A stretch of 64,000 nt of DNA. Origin: Ceratobasidium sp. AG-K (taxonomy: Eukaryota > Basidiomycota > Agaricomycetes > Cantharellales > Ceratobasidiaceae). The notes below the pieces were generated by a model. It was not told the origin of the DNA and ran no database searches. It saw nothing but the letters and a program-made list of their open reading frames with translations. The stretch's first letter is position 1, and every line of letters starts with the position of its first letter. The position numbers were made by a program, and so were the translations under genes. The stretch covers positions 620,001 through 684,000 of the forward strand of contig JAWNGF010000010.1 of the NCBI GenBank assembly GCA_037039685.1, read 5' to 3'. Shown in pieces: positions 34,655-44,199 of the stretch.

Positions 34655-36826
34655 CTAGTTTTCCGACTCGGAATCGGTGGAAACGTTCTCATTCACCTTC
34701 TCATTTTTGAGTTCAGCGGCTTTTCCTTTCACAGGTCTCTTTCCTTTGTCCTTGTAGGTCCATTCCTTTGTGCAGTCAGCAAGGTTGTGACCTGCATCCC
34801 CACATTTGATGCAGAGGTTGTTTTCTCTTCGGCGTTTCTTTTCTTCCCTTGGGACAAGATCTCCCTTGATTTTCTGGGTCTTGGAACCTTCTGCTTGAAC
34901 TGGTTGTTCGCCTTTCTTCCTTGTGCTAACCGGATTGGTCAGTTTGTTGATTTCCTCTGCTTGCAGGGCGATATTGATCCATCCTTCAAGATCTCGTTGT
35001 TCCGCTCCTGCCCTGTCCCTGAGTTCCTCACGAACGAGCTCTGCTTTGATGAAGCGGTTCAATCCTTGTCTGAATTGTGCTGCTAGTGCCGCGTCATTCC
35101 AGTCAAGTTCTTGGGAAAGAAGTCGGAAGTCAGAGACGTATTCAGATACGCTCTTGGTTTGGTAAAGTCGCTGGATCCCCTGTTCAGCTTGAACCTTCTT
35201 GCTGGGATCACTCCATTGTCTGTTGTAGGCTTCTTGGAAAGTATTCCAAGATTCTAGCCATGGGTGGTCTAGATTGTCATTGTATCTGTTCAGAACTGGC
35301 TGTGCCCAATTTCCAGCGGGTCCTTCTGCCATGTTCATCAGGACTGCAATAATGCGCCGTTCATCTGTGTCATACTGGGTAGGGTTCAACCGGAAATAGG
35401 CCTTCATTCTTGCAAGGAAGGTTTCGGCTGCAGTTCCCCTGGTTCCTTCAAAGGCTTTTGGCATCTTGATGCGTGGTCCCGGGTTTCCTCCATTGCCTCC
35501 CTGATTTGTTTGGAAGATAAAGGTTCTTCCCTCATCCCTGATTTGATATCCTGATTGTCCTTGTACCTCAAATGAGGGTGATCGTCGTCCCTGTGGTGGA
35601 AGATGAGGAGGTGGTTCTCTTCGTTGTGGGATCTCGATGGAAGTTTGTCGTGATTCTTCTCTTCGGTGTTCGGATTCTGCTTGGGCGTCAGCCCCAATTT
35701 GCTCGAGAAGGTCAAATGTTTCCCTAGTTCGTAGGCGAACTTCTTGCATCCTAGTGGTTTGATCCTGAAATCCATCAGTAACTTCCTCATTGATTCTTCC
35801 AAGGGTGATGGTCATGTTTCTCATTCCTTCTGCCATTCTTCCCAAGGTTTCTTCAATGCGTGTAATACGCTGGGTTTGTCCTTGCAGAGTTTGGTTCATC
35901 CGAAGATCGAAATTGTTCAACCTGTTGTTGATTTGTTCGGAATTTTCAACTGATTGTTCGAAGATTTCAAGGATCCGGTGTTGAACGCGATCCACATTTC
36001 TAAGCCTTTCATAGAAGGTGTTGACTCCGTCTTCTGTTCTAGATGCAATGCGCTCAATTCGCTGCATCATGTTTGTCGTGTCCTGGTTTTGTAGATCCCA
36101 TCGTCGTTCCATCCCTTCAATTCTAAGGGCTTGGACTGCGTTCTCCTGTTGATATTGAATTTGAAGGGTGTTGAAGATCCTTTCCAGAGCTTGGATTGGA
36201 TTTCCCTCCATGTTTTCCATCAGTCGTTCTTGCCTCAGTCCCTCATCTTGTGAAATAGACTCAACACTTCCTTGTGATTGGAAGGTTGATGGCACGCTCA
36301 GGGCGCTGTGAGACCTGGGAACTTCCACAAGTGGTGGCATGGATGCAGGGGTAGCTATTGGGGGTGGAAATTGCATTTCGAAGTTGGGGAATGCTAAAGG
36401 ACGTCTTGTCCCTGTTGTTCCGGTGTTTGATGGACCCGGGGTTGCATTTCTAAGCGGTCCTGGTATCCTAATCATACGCACAGCCCTAGGGCTAATCACA
36501 CTCTCCCCATGGAGAGTGACGATTGGAGCTGCTGGTGGTGGTGTGTTGATTGGATTTTCGACTATTCGAACTGTTGGTGACGTGGGTCCTTGCTCGTTTG
36601 AAGTCCTGGTTTCTTCATGAGTTCCTGATGTTTTGATAATGTTGCCGATTCCTCCTGGGACGCTGGTGGAAGGGGGTCTTGACGCGCGGCTACCACTTCT
36701 AAGTGGTGCTGTCCAATCACCTGCCCGTTCCCTTGCTCCTCTTGAGGGGTTTGATCGGATTTCGACTATTGTCGCTATTGGAGCCTCGCTCCTTCGAGAC
36801 GCTGTACTTGAGGATCGATTGTCCAT
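34655..36826 (-). CDS. gag: E1 gag
   Basis: ATG at 36824-36826 starts MDNRSSSTASRRSEAP; 723 aa. The N-terminal third is Pro/Ser/Arg-rich, followed by a long coiled-coil region (about 230-400). A retrotransposon-gag (capsid) segment with FEGTRGTAAETFLARMKAYF follows, then a CCHC zinc knuckle CIKCGDAGHNLADC near residue 680 that would bind the RNA genome. The tail is Lys/Glu-rich and ends DSESEN-TAG. The protein forms the cytoplasmic virus-like particle. Gag stops 18 bases before the first pol GTG, with pol in the -1 frame. Full open length supports a functional copy. Confidence 0.9.
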   Translation of the reverse strand: MDNRSSSTASRRSEAPIATIVEIRSNPSRGARERAGDWTAPLRSGSRASRPPSTSVPGGIGNIIKTSGTHEETRTSNEQGPTSPTVRIVENPINTPPPAAPIVTLHGESVISPRAVRMIRIPGPLRNATPGPSNTGTTGTRRPLAFPNFEMQFPPPIATPASMPPLVEVPRSHSALSVPSTFQSQGSVESISQDEGLRQERLMENMEGNPIQALERIFNTLQIQYQQENAVQALRIEGMERRWDLQNQDTTNMMQRIERIASRTEDGVNTFYERLRNVDRVQHRILEIFEQSVENSEQINNRLNNFDLRMNQTLQGQTQRITRIEETLGRMAEGMRNMTITLGRINEEVTDGFQDQTTRMQEVRLRTRETFDLLEQIGADAQAESEHRREESRQTSIEIPQRREPPPHLPPQGRRSPSFEVQGQSGYQIRDEGRTFIFQTNQGGNGGNPGPRIKMPKAFEGTRGTAAETFLARMKAYFRLNPTQYDTDERRIIAVLMNMAEGPAGNWAQPVLNRYNDNLDHPWLESWNTFQEAYNRQWSDPSKKVQAEQGIQRLYQTKSVSEYVSDFRLLSQELDWNDAALAAQFRQGLNRFIKAELVREELRDRAGAEQRDLEGWINIALQAEEINKLTNPVSTRKKGEQPVQAEGSKTQKIKGDLVPREEKKRRRENNLCIKCGDAGHNLADCTKEWTYKDKGKRPVKGKAAELKNEKVNENVSTDSESEN

Positions 36827-36869
36827 GTCGTCACGTGACCTTGTTTTTCTCGTGGCTCAGCGTACTAAG

Positions 36870-36881
36870 AGCTTGCTTTGC
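36870..36881 (-). promoter_or_regulatory. E1 candidate self-primer binding site
   Basis: Minus-strand GCAAAGCAAGCT lies two bases inside the 5' LTR. It is complementary at 11 of 12 positions to AGCTTGCTTCGC in the LTR (plus-strand 37092-37103), the predicted start of the transcript. No TGG-type tRNA site is present. Confidence 0.65.
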
Positions 36882-36883
36882 AA

Positions 36884-37394
36884 TGTCGCAACCTGCTAAT
36901 GCCTATGGTTGACAACCACTAATGGCCTTTGAGATGTGGAACAATATGTGATAAGTCTTCTAAGACTCTATCACTAAGGTGGACAAACGCTAGTCTTGTC
37001 AGTACAAGTCACTAGCTCCTAAGTCCAAGTGGCTGCGCTAAAGACTAAGTAGCCAAGTGCCTGTGATCACACTGCAGGGAGAGTTGACGAGGCGAAGCAA
37101 GCTGGGGATGACCATGCTTGCAAGCCAGTATATATACTCAAAAAACAAGTGAGTCATAGTACATGCATGAGTCACTTGTCTGAGTCAAAGTCCGAGTCAT
37201 AAGGGGGGCTGCGCAGGCCAGCCAATAGAAAACAGCATGAGTCATACAGCTCATGGTAACACATCATCCATACACCTCACTAAGCGAGGGAGAGGGTACA
37301 TCTATACAGAAGAGGCGCTTAAGGCGCCGAAGCAAGCCACGAGTCCGCAGAAAAGAGAGAGAGAGAGAGAGGGAGGGAGGGACAGGTCACGACA
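36884..37394 (-). repeat. E1 5' LTR with promoter
   Basis: 511 bp. On the minus strand a TATATATA box (plus 37129-37136) is preceded by TGACTCA sites whose plus-strand TGAGTCA copies are at 37150-37156, 37168-37174, 37181-37187 and 37238-37244, with a CGAGTCA variant at 37193. Such sites bind Gcn4/AP-1-like bZIP factors in fungi. The predicted transcription start (AGCTTGC) lies 33 nt from the TATA start. An (AG)n tract lies near the far end. Confidence 0.9.
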
Positions 37395-39318
37395 GTGAGT
37401 TAGCAGAATCAATTATTTGTAAAGTGGATTGTTTGCCATACCCCTGCTAAGCATTCTGCATAATTATGTCATTTTCATGCTAATTTCCTTGGAGGTGACG
37501 CTTTTGTGTTTTGGTGGTCACTAGCTTGTTAGAGTTGCAGTTGTCGCAATCACAGTGGACTCATTGTTTGCCCATTGGTGAGGCGGAGCAGGTGCAGGCA
37601 CAGGCAAAATTCCGACTTGTGGTGGACTGCCACTTAAGTGCCACAAAGTCTATATATTCAGCCTGCCTCCATGCATGCATTCCCCTTCCTCCTGAAGGCC
37701 CCCCCTCTCCAGTTGATCACCAGTCAACCTCCTGAGGCCACTTGGGTGCATTAATTGACTCAAGTTAAGTTTTTCTTCTCAATCCAAATATCTGGTTTTT
37801 CTTGCTTACCCCAAACAACCATCTGCCCGTACAGCATTCATTTTGCTCTTCCTTGCCTAATCCCCATTCTCAATTTTATTCTCATTCCAGGTAGGTACAA
37901 ACCTCTCTTACATATTATCTAGTGGTTTGACACACTCCAATGCACTTGTTTATGCTTTTCTCTTAATAACAACACATTTATTATGCCATTGGCTAATCCC
38001 TCCCATCCCAGTGCCACATCAAAGTCTGTCACCAATAACCAGTCTCATGGCACTTTCATACATGTGGCAAACAGCAGTAAGTTCAATTGAGATTCATCCC
38101 AATCTTGTGGCTGATCATTGTCACAAGCTTGTCTTGTTTTTCTCTCTGTTGCTTTGTTGCCTTGTGTTTGGTCTTGTTCTTCTTGCCTTGGCGCATATAG
38201 TTGCCTCTATGTAAGCCATGACCATGGGACATGCCTGCCTGGCCTGTTCCCTTGTCTTCTTGGAGTCCATGGACTTACCTTGTTTCCTTTGTCTCATCCT
38301 TGCTTCTCTTGGACTCTTGCTTTTTCTTGTTTGCATTCCCTTTGTTGCCTGCTCTCTATTGTACATAGCCACAGTAGATAGTATATATACCAGCAACACA
38401 AGTTTTGCTCCCACAAGACTTGTTCTCTTGTTGTTTTCCCCAATCACCTGTTGCGTGACTCACTTAGGCCTTGGTGCCATACATTTGACCTTTGTTGTCG
38501 TCCCAACGCCTATCCTCACCACCTGTGGAGTCTTGGCCTCCAGGGTTAGGTCAGGGTTGTGACAATCATGATTGGGACTAGCAACAGTGGAATTTGTCAA
38601 AGATAACAGTGCCATCTTCATTACAAACTCCAACGGCACTACCAAAAAGCACTGCATGCTTCCAAGGCCCCCCAACGTTTCAGGTGCTGGTCTTGAGGAG
38701 AAGCTGTGATGCAAGGGCCCCAAAGCCATCAAGGTTACAACAACACACTTAGACTTCCAGGTAAGCATGTATTGCTTGCCTTTGATCAATACTAACTTTG
38801 TTTAGACCAAGGTCTGTACCAATACTGCAACTGTCCACCTCTAATAGCTTGACCAGTCTTGCTTGAAGCCCCTCAATTGCTTTGTCCCCAAGCCCATTCT
38901 GTTTCCTATCCGCTGTTTGGTATGTTTGATTTCCCAAGTTTTATCATGTGCACACTGAATTCCCTTCAATTCTAGCATTTTCCCTTATATTCACATAGGT
39001 TTATTTGTATATATTCACTCCCCCCAGATGATCCACAACAACCTCCTGGACCAACCACGCTTTACCCCGGATTCCCATGGATGCTCCTGATTTTTTATTT
39101 TATTTTGTGTAGATTCAACCAGCCTCCCCTGGCATTACTTTTGGACTTTCCTGGACTTCCCTGCGGATTCCCCATATGTTACCCCTGGACTTGGCCTGCA
39201 ATGCACTTCTCCTATGGACCCTTCAGACTTTTCTTTTGAACCATCTGCATGTATCAATCAGATTCCACTAGTGTGTAATTAAATCAATAATCATATTAAT
39301 ATCTTTGTACTCAGCCTA
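37395..39318. other. Non-coding region between E1 and the Tc1 relic
   Basis: About 1.9 kb of T/C-rich sequence. TATATA-like boxes with CT-rich leaders occur near 37650 and 38370 and resemble LTR promoters, but no paired ends were found. No gene supported. Confidence 0.35.
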
Positions 39319-40583
39319 CTGGAAAGTACTGGAACAAAATTGCGTGGACTGAAATCCCACGATTGGATCTATTGCCTTCCCCCTCGCCATGTCCTCCTCT
39401 TGGGCTCCCAAACTCTTGCAGGCCAGACGTGGTGCTATAATCGCACTTCATGAAGCCAAGAAGTGCCATTGCAAAATTGCAGTGCAATTAGGTGGGATCT
39501 TGATCAGCACCGTCACTCGGACTCTCCAGCATGCTGAAAACCACCATACCACAAAGACCCTCCCCTGCTCTGGCCATCCACATGCAATTTCTGATAGGAC
39601 TGGGCATGCCATCATCCATGCAGTCAAGCCTGATTGTGTGAAGCCTTCTCATGCTGTTGCCAATAACCTATCAAGTGTAACATCATGTCAAGTTGGCCAG
39701 GTTGCAAATAATGCAGGGTTCTACCGCTGTGTTGCATGCCGCAAGCCAAATCTAACTGAGGAACAAGCCAAGAATTGCCTGCGGTGGGCTCATAAAAATG
39801 ATAAGCAGGACTGGGATGCGGTGGTGTGGACAGATGAGGTGCAGATGGAGACTGGGTACTGTCCAGGACGTCAGCATGTAACCCACCATGTGGGAGAGGA
39901 GAATTTGTAGGCATGCATTGTCCCCACCTTCCGGAGTGGCCAAAAAACACTGATGCTGTGGGGATGTGTGGCAAATGGATGGAAAGGGCCTATTGTTTGG
40001 CTACAAATCAAACCCAAACCAAAAAAAAACAGGGGGGGTGGTCCAGGGGGAGGATTTAACAGAGCAGCCTATGCAGCTCAAATTGTCTCAGGGCCTCTGA
40101 AAGAGGCTGTAGCCACCATGAAGCAGGAGAGAGGCCAAGAAATCCTTGTCATTGAAGATTGAGCCCCTGCACATAAAGGAAAGGCCCCCAACAGTGCTTG
40201 CAAAGCAGCAGGTATCCAGTGCTTAGCTCATCCTGCAAGTTCACCCAATCTGAACCCAGTCAAGCCAGTCTGGCTTCTACTCAAAAACCATGTCCACAAC
40301 ATCCCTGGGTCAGGTAACTCACTTGAAGCACTTTGGAAGGCAGTTCAAGTTGCATGGGATGGAATTACCATTGATGACATCAATAAGCACATGGGCAAAA
40401 TGGAGGCACTTGTGGCTGCTGTGAAGGCAGCTGATGGATGGCATACTGAATTCTAACAACTCATTAGCCATTTCTCTATCATCTTTGTTCATTTTTGTAT
40501 CTTAGTTTTGGATGTTGTGTGAGTTATTGGCTGAAATGTCTGAAATTTTGATCACAAAAATCATGTGTTCCAATACTTTTTGG
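39319..40583 (+). pseudogene. Tc1/mariner-type transposon relic
   Basis: A transposase frame from 39389 reads MSSSWAPKLLQARRGAIIAL with a helix-turn-helix-like start, then LRWAHKNDKQDW, VVWTDEVQ (first catalytic Asp) and LMLWGCVANGWKGP. It continues EILVIED (second Asp), then SPNLNPVKPVW, where families normally have SPDLNPIE, so the third acidic position looks lost. In-frame stops follow EENL and VIED, and an insertion rich in A and G lies near 40020-40060. Degenerate inverted ends (CTGGAAAGTACTGGAAC at 39319 and the complement of GTTCCAATACTTTTTGG ending 40583) are flanked by TA. It cannot encode active transposase. Confidence 0.8.
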
Positions 40584-40649
40584 TAACCCAAGTACATTAA
40601 CCTGCAAGTGACTTGAGGACAATCCAGGAGGTCTGCAAATGCATACAAG

Positions 40650-41105
40650 TGTTGTAAGCTTCTTCTTAGTGGCTATGAGACAAGTCGCAATGGAGAGTGG
40701 ACAGCACTAAGACCTAAGTGACCTCTTGAACTGCAACACACTTAAGTGTCTGTAGGCTCTCGAGGGTAGGGGTGGTTCAAAGTGTCACTCAAAGGGGATG
40801 TTTGATGAGACAAAACAAGCTGGGGTTACCAGGCTTGTTGGTCCTCTATATATATATAAGAAGAGGCCGAGTCATACACAGCATAGCCACATGAGTCATA
40901 ACAGTTGACCAGTCAGGAGTGTCCATGTGAGTCATGCTGTATGAACAGACATGACTCGTACAAAGCACAGCCACGTTACACAATGTAACAGGATAACCAC
41001 AAGAAGGTGGCAATGCGGCGGGAAAAGAGAAACAAGCAAAACATACACAGCCACAAGACAGGACAAGACACAGACTAGTCCAATGGAGGGAGCTGGCTCA
41101 CAACA
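40650..41105 (-). repeat. E2 LTR (456 bp)
   Basis: Starts TGTTGTAAGC (other copies TGTCGTAAGC) and ends CTCACAACA. It has the same TATA box and TGAGTCA-type motifs as the E3 LTRs but is the most diverged copy of the family here. Confidence 0.9.
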
Positions 41106-41147
41106 TTACTCCCCCCTAAGAGTCCATCTAGGGGACCTGGATGGGCT

Positions 41148-41912
41148 CTACTGGATCTTGCAATCCTTGCTTTTTGCAAGCAAGTGTTCTTCCAGCCCCT
41201 CGTCCTCATCAAAGGTTAAATCAATGGGATTGAACACAGTGTTACCTGGTTTGTCCGAGAACTTCTCCCACTCTTCCCATGTCTCTTCTTTTGTCCAGTC
41301 AGCCTTGGACCAGTCCAAAACCCTCCTCTGGGCATCCACAAACTCCTCATCCCATTGTCACACGTCCGGCTCCGTCTCCTTCCATGCCAACACGTCTGCC
41401 TCCTCCCACTTCCACCAGTTTGGTGCCTATTCAAACTTCTCCTTCTGGTACCTTCCCCTCTCCATCTTCCAGTCGCTCAGATCCCTCTTGTAGTTGGCAT
41501 CCCAGGCATCGTTCCACCTAGGTTGGAGCGTTGGTTGTCTCCCGTTGTATCCTGGCACCCACTCGCTCAAGTATGCCCCTTCTTGTCCCCATTCGACGAC
41601 CCCGAGCATATGGGTGGAGAGGAGGACAACCTCTGAGACCTGGAATGCAGCGCATCCCCGACAAACGTAGATATCCTTTTGTAGGAGCTGCATGCGTGTC
41701 GGCCATTTCTTTCCAACCCACTGGAATTCTCCCAGGTCTGAGTGCAATACGTCGTCCGACACCCTAAAGTGCATTCTGCTGGAGCTTTGCTGCGTCCTTT
41801 TGAAGATGTAGAGGGTGGCTCCAGCGTCGAGGATCCTTGCTGTGGCAAAGGCAGGTCCTTTGAGGATGCGGGTGAGGTTGTTGGAGATGATGGCATGGGT
41901 AACGGCAGGCAT
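41148..41912 (-). pseudogene. E2 ORF3, interrupted by two stops
   Basis: ATG at 41910-41912 starts MPAVTHAIISNNLTRIL. The conserved core KDIYVCRGCAAFQVSEVVLL and the Trp-rich second half (RVLDWSKADWTKEETWEEWE) match ORF3 of E3 and E4. Compared with them, TGG has become TAG after RYQKEKFE (stop at 41427-41429) and CGA has become TGA before QWDEEF (about 41356). Both changes are G:C to A:T. The remaining sequence is well preserved, so inactivation is recent. Confidence 0.8.
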
Positions 41913-43701
41913 GGTGGAGAGCAGAAAAGATTTAAAGTGTAGAGTTGGGAGTGTGTTTTGGAGTAGTTGCAAGCTTTGCAGATGTCACTTCCGACTGCAC
42001 CCCCTCTGCCTTTTATCCTTCCTGGAATGTAGTTAGATGGCGTGGGAGCTTCGGGGTGTTGGCGTAGAAGGTCCTTGATGATCTTCGAAAGGTGACCAAA
42101 ATCTTCCGCCCTTTGTTCTGTGTCTTCTTCACTTCCATAACCCTTCCATCTGACCCTGTAAAAAAGACCATCCTTTGTCTCTTTCCAATCCAAAATCTTC
42201 TCTACTTCATATTCTTCTTCTCCTTCTTCAGTAATTATTGGCGGTGGTCGGGGTTGATTCCATTTGAACTCTGTGTCTTCTATGTAAGGGCTGAGCAAGT
42301 CAATGTGGAAAACAGGGTGCACCCTCATTGTTGCTGGTAGATTGAGCTCATAAGTGTGTGATCCTATCTTCCGTTTCACAACAAATGGTCTGTGCTTCTT
42401 GTTATCCAGTTTCTTTGAGGGTCTTTTTGTTTGGATGTTTCTTCCCAACAGCCATACTAGATCTCCTTCCTGGTACTCGTTTTTTGGTTCTTCCTCCGGG
42501 AGCCTTTGGTTTTCCATTGATGCGATAGCTTTGTTGTGGATGCTACGCCATTTTTCCGTAATGGTGTTTGCTTCAGGAACCGTTGTTTCTTCTGATGAAA
42601 TGTTCCACAATGGTTCCCTGCCGTAGACAATTGCAAAAGGGGAACTACCCGTTACACGGTGCTTCTGTAGATTATAGCTGAATTCTGCAATTGGTAACAA
42701 GTCCGCCCAATCATCTTGCCGGTAGTTGACAAAGGATTGCAGCCAGCCTTCCATCCATTGGTTGACTCTTTCTGTTACTCCATCTGTCTGGGGGTGGTAG
42801 GCAGTGCTGAAACTTGGGCTAGTTCCAATTCTTTCATAAACGGCCTTCATAAGTTTAGAATTGAAAGTAGTTCCTTGGTCTGAGATCATGCTTTTTGGAA
42901 AGCCATGTAGTTTCCAAACATTTGTGACAAAGAGATTTGCCAACTCGCTTGCCGTGTGAGATTCTTTGCAGGGTATGAAATGCGCCATTCTTGAGAAGCG
43001 GTCCACCACTACCATGATGCTGTCTGACCCTCTGGACCTCGGCAGTTTTACTACAAAGTCGAATGCTATGTCTTCCCAGGGACCCTTTGGAATTTCTAGA
43101 GGTTTGATTGGTACAATGGACTTTGATCCCTTTGTTTGTTGGCAGGTTTCACAGGATTCCACGTATCTGTTTACACTCTGCTTCATCCCTGGCCAGAAGT
43201 ATCTTCTTGCAATAAGTTCCAACATCCTGGCTTGTCCCTGATGCCCTGCAATCCTTGAGTCGTGGTGTAGCCGCATGATGGACAGTCTGGCTTCCTTATC
43301 TTCCGGGATGTAAATCTTCCCTTTGTACCATATTAGTCCTTCCTTGAAGTTGTAATCTTTTGCGCTATGTTGCAGGGTTCTTGGTAACATTTCCCTTGAT
43401 TTGCAGATCTCCTTGATCTTTGCCAGTCCTTCATCAGTTTCTTGTGCTTCCTTGATAGTTGCCATGATGTCTGTGTCCATCTGTCCCATAAACCCTTTAA
43501 ATTTTTCAGTGGATATCATAATTTGTTCCGGTGTGGGAATATCCTCATGGTCAGATTGTCTTGACAACAGGTCCGGTTTAGACGAAAGGATTCCAGGACG
43601 GTATATGATATCAAAGTTGTAGGAAGCCAGTAGTTGATGCCATCTTGCGTGTTGACAGTTGAATGTTCTTGCTTCTTTCCAGAACTGTAGATTCCTGTGA
43701 T
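41567..43701 (-). CDS. E2 pol, 3' half (5' truncated)
   Basis: Open from the E3 junction: HRNLQFWKEARTF (end of RNase H), the integrase zinc domain (HDSRIAGHQGQ...CETCQQTKG), the core (VVVDRFSRMAHFIPCKES, STAYHPQTDGVTERVNQWME) and a chromodomain (EEEYEVEKILDWKETKDG, RVRWKGYGSEEDTEQ). The tail overlaps ORF3. The upstream RT part is absent because the element is broken at 43701; an apparent extension into the E3 LTR to 43759 is artefactual. Confidence 0.85.
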
Positions 43702-44157
43702 TGTTGTAAGCTTCTTCTTGGTGGCTGTGAGACAAGCCGCGATGGAGAGTGGACGGCACTAAGACCTAAGTGACCTCTCAAACCGCAACACACTTAAGCG
43801 TCTGTAGGCTCTTGAGGGTAGGGGTGGCTCTAAGTGTCACTCAAGGGGGATGTTTTGACGAGACAAAACAAGCTGGGGTTACCAGGCTTGTTGGTCCTCT
43901 ATATATAATCAAGAAGTGGCCAAGTCATACAAGGCGCAGCCACATGAGTCACAGCAGTCAACCAGTCAGGAGCGTCCAAGTGAGTCATGCTGTATGAACA
44001 GACATGACTCGTACAAAGCACAGCCGCGTTACACAATGTAACAGAATAACCACAAGAAGGTGGCAACGCGGCAAACAGAAACGGGAACGTAACAGAGAGA
44101 GAGAGACAGGCAGGCGAGACAATGGGCGAGTCCGATGGAGTGAGCTAGCTCACAACA
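43702..44157 (-). repeat. E3 3' LTR (456 bp)
   Basis: Starts TGTTGT (mutated from TGTCGT) and ends CACAACA. It differs from 50472-50927 at about a dozen positions, almost all in the first 230 bp. Confidence 0.92.
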
Positions 44158-44199
44158 TTACTCCCCCCTAAGAGACCGTCTAGGGGACCTGGACGGGCT

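Larger units (their letters stand above)
29435..37394 (-). mobile_element. E1: complete Ty3/Gypsy chromodomain LTR retrotransposon
   Basis: The 7960 bp element reads 5' to 3' on the minus strand as LTR, gag, pol, ORF3, LTR. It is flanked by the 5 bp target duplication GTGAG (29430-29434 and 37395-37399). LTRs are both 511 bp with TGTCG...CGACA ends and about three visible differences. All three ORFs are open, so it is young and possibly active. The sequence next to the 3' LTR on the minus strand, TAGGGGGGCAA, is the likely polypurine tract. Confidence 0.95.
40650..43701 (-). mobile_element. E2: truncated Gypsy element (second family)
   Basis: Minus-strand element retaining its 3' LTR (40650-41105), ORF3 and the pol 3' half from the RNase H/integrase boundary on. 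It is cut at 43701, exactly where the E3 LTR begins. Its gag and 5' LTR are missing from the window. Confidence 0.85.

Noticed and set aside
35404..35802. Minus-strand frame inside E1 gag in another register
   Set aside because: It lies within the coiled-coil part of gag and carries no motif; treated as a shadow.
37395..38560. Solo LTR between E1 and the Tc1 relic
   Set aside because: TATA boxes with CT-rich leaders are suggestive, but I found no paired TG...CA ends or target duplication.
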